Below, one piece after another: positions 1 to 6,830 of a stretch of DNA of 10,913 nt. Position numbers and translations under genes: made by a program. A model generated the notes under the pieces. The model did no database searches. It saw nothing but the letters and a program-made list of their open reading frames with translations, and was not told the DNA's origin. How positions within the stretch are numbered: position 1 is the first letter of the stretch; each line of letters begins with the position of its first letter. The DNA is taken from positions 1 through 10,913 of the forward strand of contig CAZNGY010000051.1 of assembly GCA_964572955.1 (NCBI GenBank), given 5' to 3'. The DNA comes from UBA3775 sp964572955 (GTDB lineage: Bacteria > Bacillota > Clostridia > Lachnospirales > Lachnospiraceae).

Positions 1-369
1 CCCTTTATAAATATCTCCCTGATCATAGAGCTTTTTGAAGATTTTCTGAACCTGCTTTTCATGTTCCTCATCCGTTGTTCGGATAAACTTATCATAGCTT
101 GTGTTCATTAAATCCCATATTCCCTTAATTTTTCCTGCAACGCTGTCTACAAATTCTTTTGGTGTTATTCCGGACTCTGCCGCCTTCTGTTCAATTTTCT
201 GACCGTGCTCGTCTGTTCCTGTCTGAAAAAAGACATCATAACCTTCGTATCTCCTGAATCTGGCTATAGAATCCGCAAGAACAGCCTCATAAGTATTACC
301 GATATGAGGTTTTCCCGAAGTATACGCTATAGCTGTTGTGATATAATAAGGCTTCTTACAATTACACAT
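1..369 (-). CDS. metG: Methionyl-tRNA synthetase, N-terminal 123 codons (partial at window edge)
   Basis: The product charges tRNA-Met with methionine in the cytoplasm, using ATP. Only the start of the Rossmann-fold catalytic domain is inside the window; the frame is still open at base 1. Visible signatures are YYITTAIAYTSGKPHIGN near residues 8-25, which carries the class I HIGH-type motif as HIGN, and GTDEHGQKIEQ near residues 52-62, the characteristic methionyl-tRNA synthetase TDEHG block. The ATG is at 369 with a GGAGG Shine-Dalgarno eight bases upstream (378-382). The gene lies 28 bases after the antiporter stop. I see no convincing promoter in that gap, so it is probably the last visible gene of the operon starting near 5066. 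The short MCNCKKP leader before the first beta strand is usual for clostridial forms. Identification is secure; the anticodon-binding and any C-terminal tRNA-binding domain lie outside the window. Confidence 0.95.
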   Translation of the reverse strand, partial: MCNCKKPYYITTAIAYTSGKPHIGNTYEAVLADSIARFRRYEGYDVFFQTGTDEHGQKIEQKAAESGITPKEFVDSVAGKIKGIWDLMNTSYDKFIRTTDEEHEKQVQKIFKKLYDQGDIYKG

Positions 370-397
370 ATTAATTTCCTCCGTTTTTATATTTATT

Positions 398-1603
398 TCA
401 GACCGCTGCATTTTTAATGCTGCCGTCATTTCCATCTTCTTTAAAAAGTATCTTCAAAAGTATCGGTGTGGAAATACTCGACACAATAATAAGAAGAATT
501 ACCGATGCAAAGTATACCGAATCCACCAGCCCTACTGCAAGACCTTTCTGTGCCACGATAAGAGCGACCTCCCCTCGTGTCATCATTCCTACACCGATTT
601 TAAGGGTATCTTTTCCTTTAAATCCGCAGGCTCTTCCCACAAGGCCGCATCCCACAATCTTTCCAAGCAATGCCACTGCAATAAATCCCAGTGAAAAAAG
701 AAGGATGCTCATGTTAAGTGAGCTTATATTCGTTTTAAGTCCTATTGACGCAAAGAAAACCGGTCCGAAAAGCATATATGAACTGATATTCATTTTCTCA
801 TCAATGTAATCTGAATTTCTTGTACTGCAAAGCATTATTCCCGCAAAATAAGCACCCGTAATGTCGGCAACACCAAAAATCTCCTCAGCCACAAATGCCA
901 TAAAGAAACAGAGCGTAAGACCCATTATCGGAATTCTTCTTGTGTGAGGCCACTTTTTCTCCATGAAACGAAATGTTTTGTAAAGAAGGTAACCGACAAT
1001 TATGCTGAATGCAAAGAACAAAACAATATTTAAAAGTGTTTTTCCTATGTTGGAATCAGTGCCTCCCTTAAGTCCTGCAACCACGGTAAGTACAACAATT
1101 CCGATTACATCATCTATTATTGCAGCACTTACTATTGTTGTTCCGAGAGTCGAATTAATCTTACCAAGTTCTTTCAGCGTCTGTACCGTAATTGATACGG
1201 AAGTTGCCGTCATTATTGTTCCTATAAATAGTGCCTCAAGAAACTTTGTAGAACCTATCGGTGCAAATCCGTAATAAATCAGATAATAAACCGTTCCCAT
1301 TACAAGAGGGATAAAAACACCGGCACATGCAATTGCAAATGCCTTAGGTCCCGTCTTTAAAAGATCATTAAGATTTGTTTCCAACCCTGCGCTGAACATA
1401 AGCAGTACAACACCTATTTCGGCCATTCCCGAAATAAAATCCGACTGATGTACAATATTTAAACAGCTTGGTCCTACAAGAAGTCCGGCAATAATCATTC
1501 CGACTACCTGTGGTGCACGAAGAAATCTTCTTGTAAAAAGTCCAAGAAGTTTAGCCGATGCAATAATAATTGCAAGGTCAAGAAAAATAGTATACGACTC
1601 CAT
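398..1603 (-). CDS. CPA2-family cation:proton antiporter (NapA/KefB-like)
   Basis: This is a polytopic inner-membrane protein of 401 residues, almost entirely hydrophobic, with about 12-13 membrane segments. It should exchange Na+ or K+ for H+ across the cytoplasmic membrane. Family signatures are APQVVGMIIAGLLVGP (residues 30-45), AEIGVVLLMFSAGLE (61-75), the unwound-helix segment TATSVSITVQTL (133-144) and AAIIDDVIG (160-168). The Asp-Asp pair at 164-165 is the ion-binding site of the electrogenic members such as NapA and NhaA; electroneutral members usually have Asn-Asp. GVGMMTRGEVALIVAQKGL (337-355) is the conserved charged helix late in the fold. It ends after the transport core and has no RCK/TrkA-N nucleotide-binding domain, so the Kef-type ligand-gated form is unlikely. 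A GGGAGG Shine-Dalgarno sits just upstream of ATG 1603. It lies 20 bases after the beta-propeller gene and is surely co-transcribed with it. The ion specificity is not readable from sequence. Confidence 0.9.
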   Translation of the reverse strand: MESYTIFLDLAIIIASAKLLGLFTRRFLRAPQVVGMIIAGLLVGPSCLNIVHQSDFISGMAEIGVVLLMFSAGLETNLNDLLKTGPKAFAIACAGVFIPLVMGTVYYLIYYGFAPIGSTKFLEALFIGTIMTATSVSITVQTLKELGKINSTLGTTIVSAAIIDDVIGIVVLTVVAGLKGGTDSNIGKTLLNIVLFFAFSIIVGYLLYKTFRFMEKKWPHTRRIPIMGLTLCFFMAFVAEEIFGVADITGAYFAGIMLCSTRNSDYIDEKMNISSYMLFGPVFFASIGLKTNISSLNMSILLFSLGFIAVALLGKIVGCGLVGRACGFKGKDTLKIGVGMMTRGEVALIVAQKGLAVGLVDSVYFASVILLIIVSSISTPILLKILFKEDGNDGSIKNAAV

Positions 1604-1623
1604 TGGTTTGCCTCCCTAAGCAC

Positions 1624-3315
1624 CTATTTTATGCTTATACCATATATTTTGTCCTCTGATTCGATGATTATCATTCCATCAAAAACCACCGGACTTGATG
1701 TGATTTTTTCCCCTATTGATACAGTATCCGCCACTTCTCCTGTTTTGCCGTCCAGCATAAATATATTCCCCTTGCTGTCGCAGATTATGAGCATCCCCTT
1801 ACCATCCTCATTATAAACGGCTGTCGGATTAGAAACCGAATAGTTTTTCAAATCCACTGAATAAACCTGTTCTCCGCTGTTTTTATTTATGCACACAAGC
1901 ATTGATGAATTCTTTCCATCCGTACCCGCAAGCATAAAGTATACATAATCTGACAAATCATTCTTTCCGCTGCATGCAGCTGCAACTGCTCCGCCGTCCG
2001 TTTTTCTTGTAACGGTTGCGTCGTACTCCCTTTGCCAGATTATTTCTCCGTTTACGGCATTAAGCTTGTAAATCCGACTTCTGCCTTTTGTATTCTTTCC
2101 CTCTTTAATACTAAGAGAAGTCCCCACATAAACAAATGCAGTGTCATCCGCATCATCAATTTCCAAAACCGGTGCCGCTGCTCCTGATTCTCCAAGCTTC
2201 CTGATATATACCATCTTACAGGTGTTTATATCCACACATGTGAAATATCCCTTTGAATCAATTGAAAAAATATAATGTTCCCATGCAGCCAGACTTGTTC
2301 CGCAATCAGTCGGAATCAAAACATTATTGTCATCACCTCTCACAGAATATGTATATTCAAGTTTCTGTGAAAAGAACGAAGAAACACCCTCACTTGTTAC
2401 CGATGCGTTTACATCATTACCATAAATCACACCGTTTTCGCCTTTTGTAATAAATGTTATTCCGTCCGTGCTCACAACCGGCGAGGAATTAAAATAATAC
2501 TTTTTTTCCGGATAATCCATTGCATAATTTAATTGTTCACCGAAGGTATAAATAACCTTGCAGTTTGTTAAATCTATGCAGAAGAATTCTGCGTCCGTTT
2601 TTTCAGAATTACCGCCGGCGCCAATTACAAGTATAGGAACATCCGCTGATATTATTGTTCCTGTTCCGCTGACAGGTACACCCAAATCAAGCGGTTCTCT
2701 GGTATATGTTCCGTCATCCGCATCAAGAAAATAGATTTTTCCGTCCGTTGCTCCGCATATTACCTCTGCAAGCCCTTCTTTTTTCTTTTTGCCATCCGAC
2801 ATATTCATCAGGTTTTTCAGATTTTCATCCCATCTGACAACTAATGGCTGTCCTACAAAATCACAATCCGTAAGACTAACGCTTTTTCCTGTTTTTGTTT
2901 TCCAAAGCACTGTCAGGGTTTCCGAATCAATATTCACACTTCCCGAAACTGCTCCGTCTCTGAGATTACCTCCCGCATACGAAAAAACTCCTTCACTACA
3001 CGATTCCGTAGTACCATCGCCGAGGTCCGCATCTTCCTGTCTCCTATAGTTGTCAATTCCCGTGCCGTCAACTTTTAAAAGCTCATTTACCGAATACCTT
3101 TCCGGACTCGTATGTACACTTGCTGAAATTCCGTTACTGATAAGTCCGCCGTCTTCAATGCTGCTTTCCGAAAAAATCACCGGTCCGTCTCCTCCCTTAT
3201 GAGGAGACGATATAAGTTTCGTACATCCTTTTATCGAAAAACATATCAGCATGAGCAATACGAAGAAAACGACCAGCACTATGCTGATTTTCTTTTTGTT
3301 ATACTCCCTATTCAA
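1624..3315 (-). CDS. Membrane-anchored PQQ-like (BamB-like) beta-propeller protein, TTG start
   Basis: This is a 563-residue extracytoplasmic protein. A basic N-terminus (NREYNKKK) is followed by one hydrophobic segment at about residues 10-28, which acts as a signal anchor, and a Ser/Gly-rich linker to about 130. The rest consists of degenerate beta-propeller blades. Blade signatures include LWKTKTGK (137-144), ATDGKIYFLDADDG (189-202), FSIDSKGYFTCVDINT (350-365), KLNAVNGEIIWQREY (417-431), VCINKNSGEQVYSVD (474-488), CDSKGNIFMLDGKTGEV (512-528) and SSPVVFDGMIIIESEDKIYGI (starting at 540). Such propellers are annotated as PQQ-binding-like. True PQQ binding is not shown here, and the family mostly acts as a protein-interaction scaffold. 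The start is TTG at 3315, because AGGAGA lies six bases upstream and the next ATG falls inside the membrane segment. It follows the LCP ligase gene by 153 bases and precedes the antiporter by 20, suggesting an envelope role. Specific function unknown. Confidence 0.83.
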   Translation of the reverse strand: MNREYNKKKISIVLVVFFVLLMLICFSIKGCTKLISSPHKGGDGPVIFSESSIEDGGLISNGISASVHTSPERYSVNELLKVDGTGIDNYRRQEDADLGDGTTESCSEGVFSYAGGNLRDGAVSGSVNIDSETLTVLWKTKTGKSVSLTDCDFVGQPLVVRWDENLKNLMNMSDGKKKKEGLAEVICGATDGKIYFLDADDGTYTREPLDLGVPVSGTGTIISADVPILVIGAGGNSEKTDAEFFCIDLTNCKVIYTFGEQLNYAMDYPEKKYYFNSSPVVSTDGITFITKGENGVIYGNDVNASVTSEGVSSFFSQKLEYTYSVRGDDNNVLIPTDCGTSLAAWEHYIFSIDSKGYFTCVDINTCKMVYIRKLGESGAAAPVLEIDDADDTAFVYVGTSLSIKEGKNTKGRSRIYKLNAVNGEIIWQREYDATVTRKTDGGAVAAACSGKNDLSDYVYFMLAGTDGKNSSMLVCINKNSGEQVYSVDLKNYSVSNPTAVYNEDGKGMLIICDSKGNIFMLDGKTGEVADTVSIGEKITSSPVVFDGMIIIESEDKIYGISIK

Positions 3316-3425
3316 AATCTTCTCCTGTCTTTTCTGCCTCCCGGTACAATGCCTGCTGCTGTTTTTCCGGGGTTTATCAACATGTATCTTTTATTCTTAA
3401 GTAGCGAAAACGCCCCTGAAGACAT
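3312..3425 (-). other. Possible 37-codon upstream ORF overlapping the beta-propeller start
   Basis: An ATG at 3425 opens a 37-codon frame (MSSGAFSLLKNKRYMLINPG..., ending GGRKDRRRF) whose TGA overlaps the TTG start of the beta-propeller gene as TTGA. That arrangement is typical of translational coupling. However, no good Shine-Dalgarno precedes the ATG, the peptide resembles nothing I know, and its first codon falls in the loop of a stem-loop at 3413-3439. It is listed because of the overlap; a chance frame is more likely. Confidence 0.15.
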
Positions 3426-3439
3426 TTTTGTCCCAGAGG
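3413..3439 (-). terminator. Stem-loop between LCP and beta-propeller genes (possible attenuator or weak terminator)
   Basis: On the transcribed strand CCTCTGGGACA pairs with TGTCTTCAGGGG around an AAAA loop. The stem is about 11 bp, with G-U pairs and one bulged C. It lies 30-56 bases after the LCP stop codon. The following CGTTTTCGC is only a short U tract, so termination is probably partial. It could tune expression of the beta-propeller, antiporter and metG genes relative to the LCP gene, or serve as an RNA-processing site. Confidence 0.4.
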
Positions 3440-3468
3440 CTTGTTTCCCTATACAAAATCTAAACGGT

Positions 3469-5031
3469 TTACTGATTTTCATCACCTTCAACTATCTCAC
3501 CGTTTAATACCCTTTCCATCAGGTCTGCCGCATTTGCAACAGATTCTTCCGTAATACAGCTTACCCAGAGTTTGCTTCCAGTGTACGAATAGCAGTATCT
3601 GAAGTTGGATGTATTTCCCATCTCCGCAGCCGTACTTGCATAATTCCATGTCGCTCCGTCATCCAGCTGCATCTTTACTATGGCTGTAATCTCCTCCTTT
3701 GTCATGTTCGTTTCAATATTTTTTGAAACGGTATCCAAAAGCTGGGAGTAATTTGTAAGTATTTCCGTACTCATACATTTGTTAAGCACAGCCTTCACAA
3801 GAGCTATATGATTAAGACCTCTCGATACGTCACCACCCTCAATAGTATACCTTTCTCTTGCGAAATGAAGCGCCTGTGTACCATTAACATGATTGTATCC
3901 TTTGTTAAAATGGAAGAAATCCCATCTTTCAGTAAAGTCATGTGCCGAATACAGGTCAATTCCTCCAAGAAGGTCAACTATATCAACAACGCTGGTAAAA
4001 TTAACACGGACATAATAATCAATATTCACACCATAAATATTTTCAAGCGTTGCAATTGAATATTCACATCCCGTTCCATAGATACCCGCATGGGTAAGCT
4101 TATCCCTAAGCTCTGACTTATCCGTTATTCCGGGTATGTCAACGTATGCATCTCTCGGTGTCGTAACCATCGCAATCTGCTTGGTGACCGGATTCACTGC
4201 AACAAGCACATTAACATCCGAACGACTGGTAGTCGAAATGTCACCCTCAACATCAATACCACTTATATATACTACAAAAGGTGTTGTCGTTGTATCAATC
4301 AGCTCTCTGCTGTCATCACTTTCCGCAAAACCGGATGTGTTTTTTACTTCTTCAGTAATTGTAAAAGTTTCAAGAACCTTAATCTTATCTGAAAAAACAA
4401 TCTTTATTCCATCACCTGTTTTTCCAAGATAGCCCTCGTCTCCTTCTTCAAGTGCATCATAAGCATCGTCTATTGTTGAGAAAAATGCTGAATTAACAAT
4501 CATTGCACCGACTTCTCCGTTAAAAAGTGCCTTTGCCAGTGCAAAGTTATCTGCATATTCCACAACCTTTACTTCTGTTCCAAGTTCTTTATTTACAAGT
4601 TCAACGGTCTGTTTGTTGTGTTCATATCCCAAAACATCAGTGGAAATCCCGAATATATAATTCTTACATTCCGAAACGGAAGAAGCCGAGTCATCGGAAC
4701 TGACAATTACATTCATTGCCTTCTGAACGGTATCGGATTTTTTAAGTCCCTCTTCAAGAGTATTTGAAACCTTCCCTGCGGCAATGTATACATAAATCAA
4801 AACCGCAATCAATCCCGCTGAAAGTATCTTTCCTGCTATGTTTACATATTTAAAAAACTGTGAAACCACCACAATTATGAGAAGAAGTATCATACATACA
4901 AGAAGAAGATTCCTGTATCGGTCAGGAAGCACGTCAAGCTCCACAACCCGAAACATTGTCATTACCGAAATTACCGCCTGTATAAAAACAAACACTATGC
5001 CCGCAATGGCAAGTGGCTTTGATTTAGTCAT
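3469..5031 (-). CDS. LytR-CpsA-Psr (LCP) family cell-wall glycopolymer ligase
   Basis: LCP enzymes transfer lipid-linked glycopolymers (teichoic acid, capsule or secondary wall polymer) to peptidoglycan outside the membrane. With the start used here the protein has 520 residues. Three membrane segments lie at about 6-26, 41-58 and 68-85. They are followed by an extracellular segment of about 150 residues containing VVEYADNFALAKALFNGEVG, then the LCP domain at about 251-441. Core LCP motifs are TTSRSDVN (267-274, the Arg/Asp pair for pyrophosphate and metal), VTTPRDAYVDIPG (289-301), the GGIDLY turn and HFARERYTIEGGDVSRG (389-405). The longest open frame begins at 5067. The ATG at 5031 is preferred because GGAGG lies 11 bases upstream and the predicted transcription start is near 5066, which leaves no leader for the longer form. 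It heads the operon with the beta-propeller, antiporter and metG genes. The polymer attached cannot be told from sequence. Confidence 0.93.
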   Translation of the reverse strand: MTKSKPLAIAGIVFVFIQAVISVMTMFRVVELDVLPDRYRNLLLVCMILLLIIVVVSQFFKYVNIAGKILSAGLIAVLIYVYIAAGKVSNTLEEGLKKSDTVQKAMNVIVSSDDSASSVSECKNYIFGISTDVLGYEHNKQTVELVNKELGTEVKVVEYADNFALAKALFNGEVGAMIVNSAFFSTIDDAYDALEEGDEGYLGKTGDGIKIVFSDKIKVLETFTITEEVKNTSGFAESDDSRELIDTTTTPFVVYISGIDVEGDISTTSRSDVNVLVAVNPVTKQIAMVTTPRDAYVDIPGITDKSELRDKLTHAGIYGTGCEYSIATLENIYGVNIDYYVRVNFTSVVDIVDLLGGIDLYSAHDFTERWDFFHFNKGYNHVNGTQALHFARERYTIEGGDVSRGLNHIALVKAVLNKCMSTEILTNYSQLLDTVSKNIETNMTKEEITAIVKMQLDDGATWNYASTAAEMGNTSNFRYCYSYTGSKLWVSCITEESVANAADLMERVLNGEIVEGDENQ

Positions 5032-5042
5032 ATATTTTAACG

Positions 5043-5047
5043 CCTCC
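5043..5047 (-). promoter_or_regulatory. Shine-Dalgarno that sets the LCP start at 5031
   Basis: The sequence GGAGG lies 11 bases before the ATG at 5031. The upstream in-frame ATG at 5067 has no Shine-Dalgarno at a useful distance and sits at the predicted transcription start, so this site decides the start. Confidence 0.75.
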
Positions 5048-5072
5048 GCAGATTCTAAAAAAATCATCCATT

Positions 5073-5101
5073 ATTCTATCAAACCACCCTTAATTTGTAA
5101 A
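5073..5101 (-). promoter_or_regulatory. Sigma-A promoter for the LCP operon
   Basis: The -35 box TTTACA (5096-5101) and the -10 box TAGAAT (5073-5078) are separated by exactly 17 bases. The -10 is preceded by TGA, giving an extended -10 (TGn). The predicted transcription start is near 5066, leaving a leader of about 35 bases to the ATG at 5031. A tandem heptamer repeat abuts the -35 box on its upstream side. Confidence 0.8.
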
Positions 5102-5102
5102 G

Positions 5103-5116
5103 CTTAACTCTTAACT
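5103..5116 (-). repeat. Tandem 7-bp direct repeat next to the LCP -35 box
   Basis: Two perfect copies of AGTTAAG (transcribed strand) lie back to back, ending one base upstream of the -35 hexamer. The position fits an activator site or UP-like element. The 7-base period is shorter than the 10-11 bases usual for OmpR-type response regulators, so a binding role is only a guess. Confidence 0.4.
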
Positions 5117-5131
5117 CCTAATAAAATCTTA

Positions 5132-5137
5132 ATTATA
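5132..5137 (-). promoter_or_regulatory. Possible second -10 box (TATAAT) upstream of the LCP promoter
   Basis: A perfect TATAAT lies about 60 bases upstream of the better LCP promoter. The hexamer 17 bases further upstream is only TTAAAC, a weak -35. It may be a minor tandem promoter or a chance match in AT-rich sequence. Confidence 0.25.
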
Positions 5138-5167
5138 TCCGATTCTGTCATCCTGTTTAAAACAGCG

Positions 5168-6520
5168 TCACTGTTTGTCATTCTCCACAAGGATATTAAA
5201 TGCCACATTAAGCAATGTCACACGTCTGCTGTTCCTTCTGGCACCTTTCAAATTAGGAATCCCCCTGTGAACATAATGTCCGAAAACCTTTTTTCCGTAC
5301 GATACCGGATAAAGGAACACGCACTCGTTCACAGAGTCAATAGTATTCATGTCCGGCAGGTATATTCCCTGTGGGAAAACCCTGATTCTGTCCCTCATCA
5401 CCTCATTGTATTTACATACAACATCCATTTCTTCGTATTCATCCACAGGTTTTGTAAAATCGGCATCACTTTTTCGCAGCAAAACATAATCACTGCCGCT
5501 TATAAATTCTTCTATCGTTTTGTAAACCTTGTCGAGATTCATGTTTTCAGAAAGCTTTCCCGCAAATTTAAACAGTTCTTCCTCATCTCCCGAATTATAA
5601 TTTACGATATTGTAAAGAAGATTAATCTTGTTGCCCACATTTCTGTTTTTCAAGGATTCACATCCGCATGACTGGGTTGCTTTAAAGCTAAACTGCTGTT
5701 TTACAAGCATCTTCGGACATACTCCGTCCTCAAACGAGTTATCCAGAATCTCAGCGATTATGTCACATACTGTTTCAATATCCACTTCCCCGGTTGATAT
5801 CCTAGGATAGTGATTTTTTCCCATATCTATACCGTCAAAACCGGTAACAATAACGTTTTCCGGTACCAACAAACCGGCTTCCTCAAGTTTATCACACACC
5901 GCCATTGCCATCATATCATTGGCACAGATTATTGCCTCCGGAAGTATAGGGTTTTTAAGCCATTCATCCATTATATGATACACCGGATTTCTCCAATACT
6001 GTCCATATGCAACCTTAGATTTATCAAAAGCAATCCCGTTACTTTCAAGCACCTTTTTATATATTTCAACCCAGTATTCAGAAAACTCAACACCCTCTAT
6101 TCCGGCAATAAAATAAACATTTCTGCACCCGTGATATTCAACCACATGTCTTACGATTTTTTCAAAGCAGTCATCACCCTGATACAATATGCTGAAGGCA
6201 TTGTCATACTTATCACCGATTACTATACACGGAATATTGTTTCTTTCGGCATCACCCGCAATACGCATAATCTGTTCATCTTTAAACTGACTGTTTTTTA
6301 AGACAATCACCGCATCAACATAGTCAAAATTAAGCATATTATAATACTCTGCCCTTTCCGTTTCCCATGTATTTTGAAGTGTTGCCATACTATAATTTAT
6401 TACGATTGTAAGAAAACCCTTCTCAGAATTTCTGTTATAAATCCTGCTTATGTAATCCAAATTTTCCGTGTTTCTGTCGTTATCTACACATATTGCTATA
6501 ACCTTTTTACCATTAACCAT
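5168..6520 (-). CDS. LacI-like periplasmic-binding-fold sensor protein, no HTH and no output domain
   Basis: This is a 450-residue protein with no signal peptide, so it is predicted cytosolic. Residues 1-280 form a LacI/GalR-type ligand-binding fold: the opening strand KKVIAICVDN, the DAVIVLKNSQ strand (69-78), and the family signature ICANDMMAMAVCDKLEEAGL followed by VIVTGFDGIDMG (198-234). QSCGC (283-287) marks the junction seen in clostridial sensor proteins of this type. Residues 300-447 look like a GAF-type domain with VFLYPVSYGKKVFGHYV (401-417). The protein then stops at NILVENDKQ, the point where relatives usually continue into GGDEF or another output domain. Translating the bases after the stop gave no GGDEF sequence, so this is not a simple frameshift. 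An in-frame TGA two codons upstream fixes ATG 6520 as the first possible start, and there is no LacI-type HTH. It has its own promoter and a long leader. It is probably a sugar or metabolite sensor working through a partner protein, which is inference. Confidence 0.8.
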   Translation of the reverse strand: MVNGKKVIAICVDNDRNTENLDYISRIYNRNSEKGFLTIVINYSMATLQNTWETERAEYYNMLNFDYVDAVIVLKNSQFKDEQIMRIAGDAERNNIPCIVIGDKYDNAFSILYQGDDCFEKIVRHVVEYHGCRNVYFIAGIEGVEFSEYWVEIYKKVLESNGIAFDKSKVAYGQYWRNPVYHIMDEWLKNPILPEAIICANDMMAMAVCDKLEEAGLLVPENVIVTGFDGIDMGKNHYPRISTGEVDIETVCDIIAEILDNSFEDGVCPKMLVKQQFSFKATQSCGCESLKNRNVGNKINLLYNIVNYNSGDEEELFKFAGKLSENMNLDKVYKTIEEFISGSDYVLLRKSDADFTKPVDEYEEMDVVCKYNEVMRDRIRVFPQGIYLPDMNTIDSVNECVFLYPVSYGKKVFGHYVHRGIPNLKGARRNSRRVTLLNVAFNILVENDKQ

Positions 6521-6530
6521 TTTTCATTAT

Positions 6531-6558
6531 GGTGTGCGTCCGGCAGACACACCGCTCC
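6531..6558 (-). promoter_or_regulatory. Shine-Dalgarno separated from the sensor start by a strong hairpin
   Basis: The only good Shine-Dalgarno, AAGGAAGGAG (ending at 6555), lies 34 bases before the sensor ATG at 6520. The intervening bases 6553-6531 can fold as GGTGTG...CACACC, with an inner UC/GA extension and a 5-base loop. Folding would bring the Shine-Dalgarno to an effective distance of about 11 bases. A 4-codon frame, MKNG, starts at 6527 and ends just after the main start, which could also couple translation. Confidence 0.5.
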
Positions 6559-6655
6559 TTCCTTCTCCTTTGTATTGCAAACCGGATAAACATTCCCGCT
6601 ATTTACTAATTACAACAATCATCCTCACTATTTAATTACGGCAGACTGCAGTTTT

Positions 6656-6684
6656 ATTATACTCCACCTCCGATTATTATTCAA
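6656..6684 (-). promoter_or_regulatory. Sigma-A promoter for the sensor gene
   Basis: The -35 box TTGAAT (6679-6684) and a perfect -10 box TATAAT (6656-6661) are separated by 17 bases. They lie just after the SGNH operon terminator. The predicted start near 6649 gives a leader of about 129 bases, long for a clostridial mRNA and containing the hairpin at 6531-6553. Confidence 0.75.
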
Positions 6685-6704
6685 TGCGTCACAGCTTCCG
6701 ACGT

Positions 6705-6743
6705 AAAAAATCCCGGAAGAACCATTCATTCCTCCGGGATTTT
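6705..6743 (-). terminator. Intrinsic terminator of the SGNH lipoprotein operon
   Basis: A 15-bp stem (AAAATCCCGGAGGAA paired with TTCTTCCGGGATTTT, one G-U pair) encloses the 7-base loop TGAATGG and is followed by six U residues on the minus strand. The A-rich flank makes it potentially bidirectional. It lies 88 bases after the second SGNH stop codon and cleanly separates this operon from the sensor promoter. Confidence 0.93.
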
Positions 6744-6830
6744 GTCCAGTTATTTAACCTTATCAGGAATCCACGCATCGGTTACGAATATACGTTTAAC
6801 GTTTTATGTAATCCGAAACAGATTTTTGTA
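6744..6830 (-). other. 3' untranslated region of the SGNH operon
   Basis: There are 87 bases between the second SGNH stop and the terminator. They contain a small palindrome at the stop codon (GTATCCTGATAC type) and a second TCCTGATA copy further on. I see no convincing gene or RNA. A 17-codon frame ending FVTDAWIPDKVK is open but has no start codon. Confidence 0.4.

Noticed and set aside
5160..5176. AAACAG/CTGTTT hairpin over the sensor stop codon, considered as a terminator
   Set aside because: The stem is 6 A/T-rich base pairs with no U tract after it. No convincing terminator was found for the sensor gene, so some read-through into the LCP operon is possible.
6750..6803. Short minus-strand open segment ending FVTDAWIPDKVK in the 3' untranslated region of the SGNH operon
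   Set aside because: It looks oddly protein-like but has only 17 codons after an upstream stop, no start codon and no ribosome binding site. It is probably chance.
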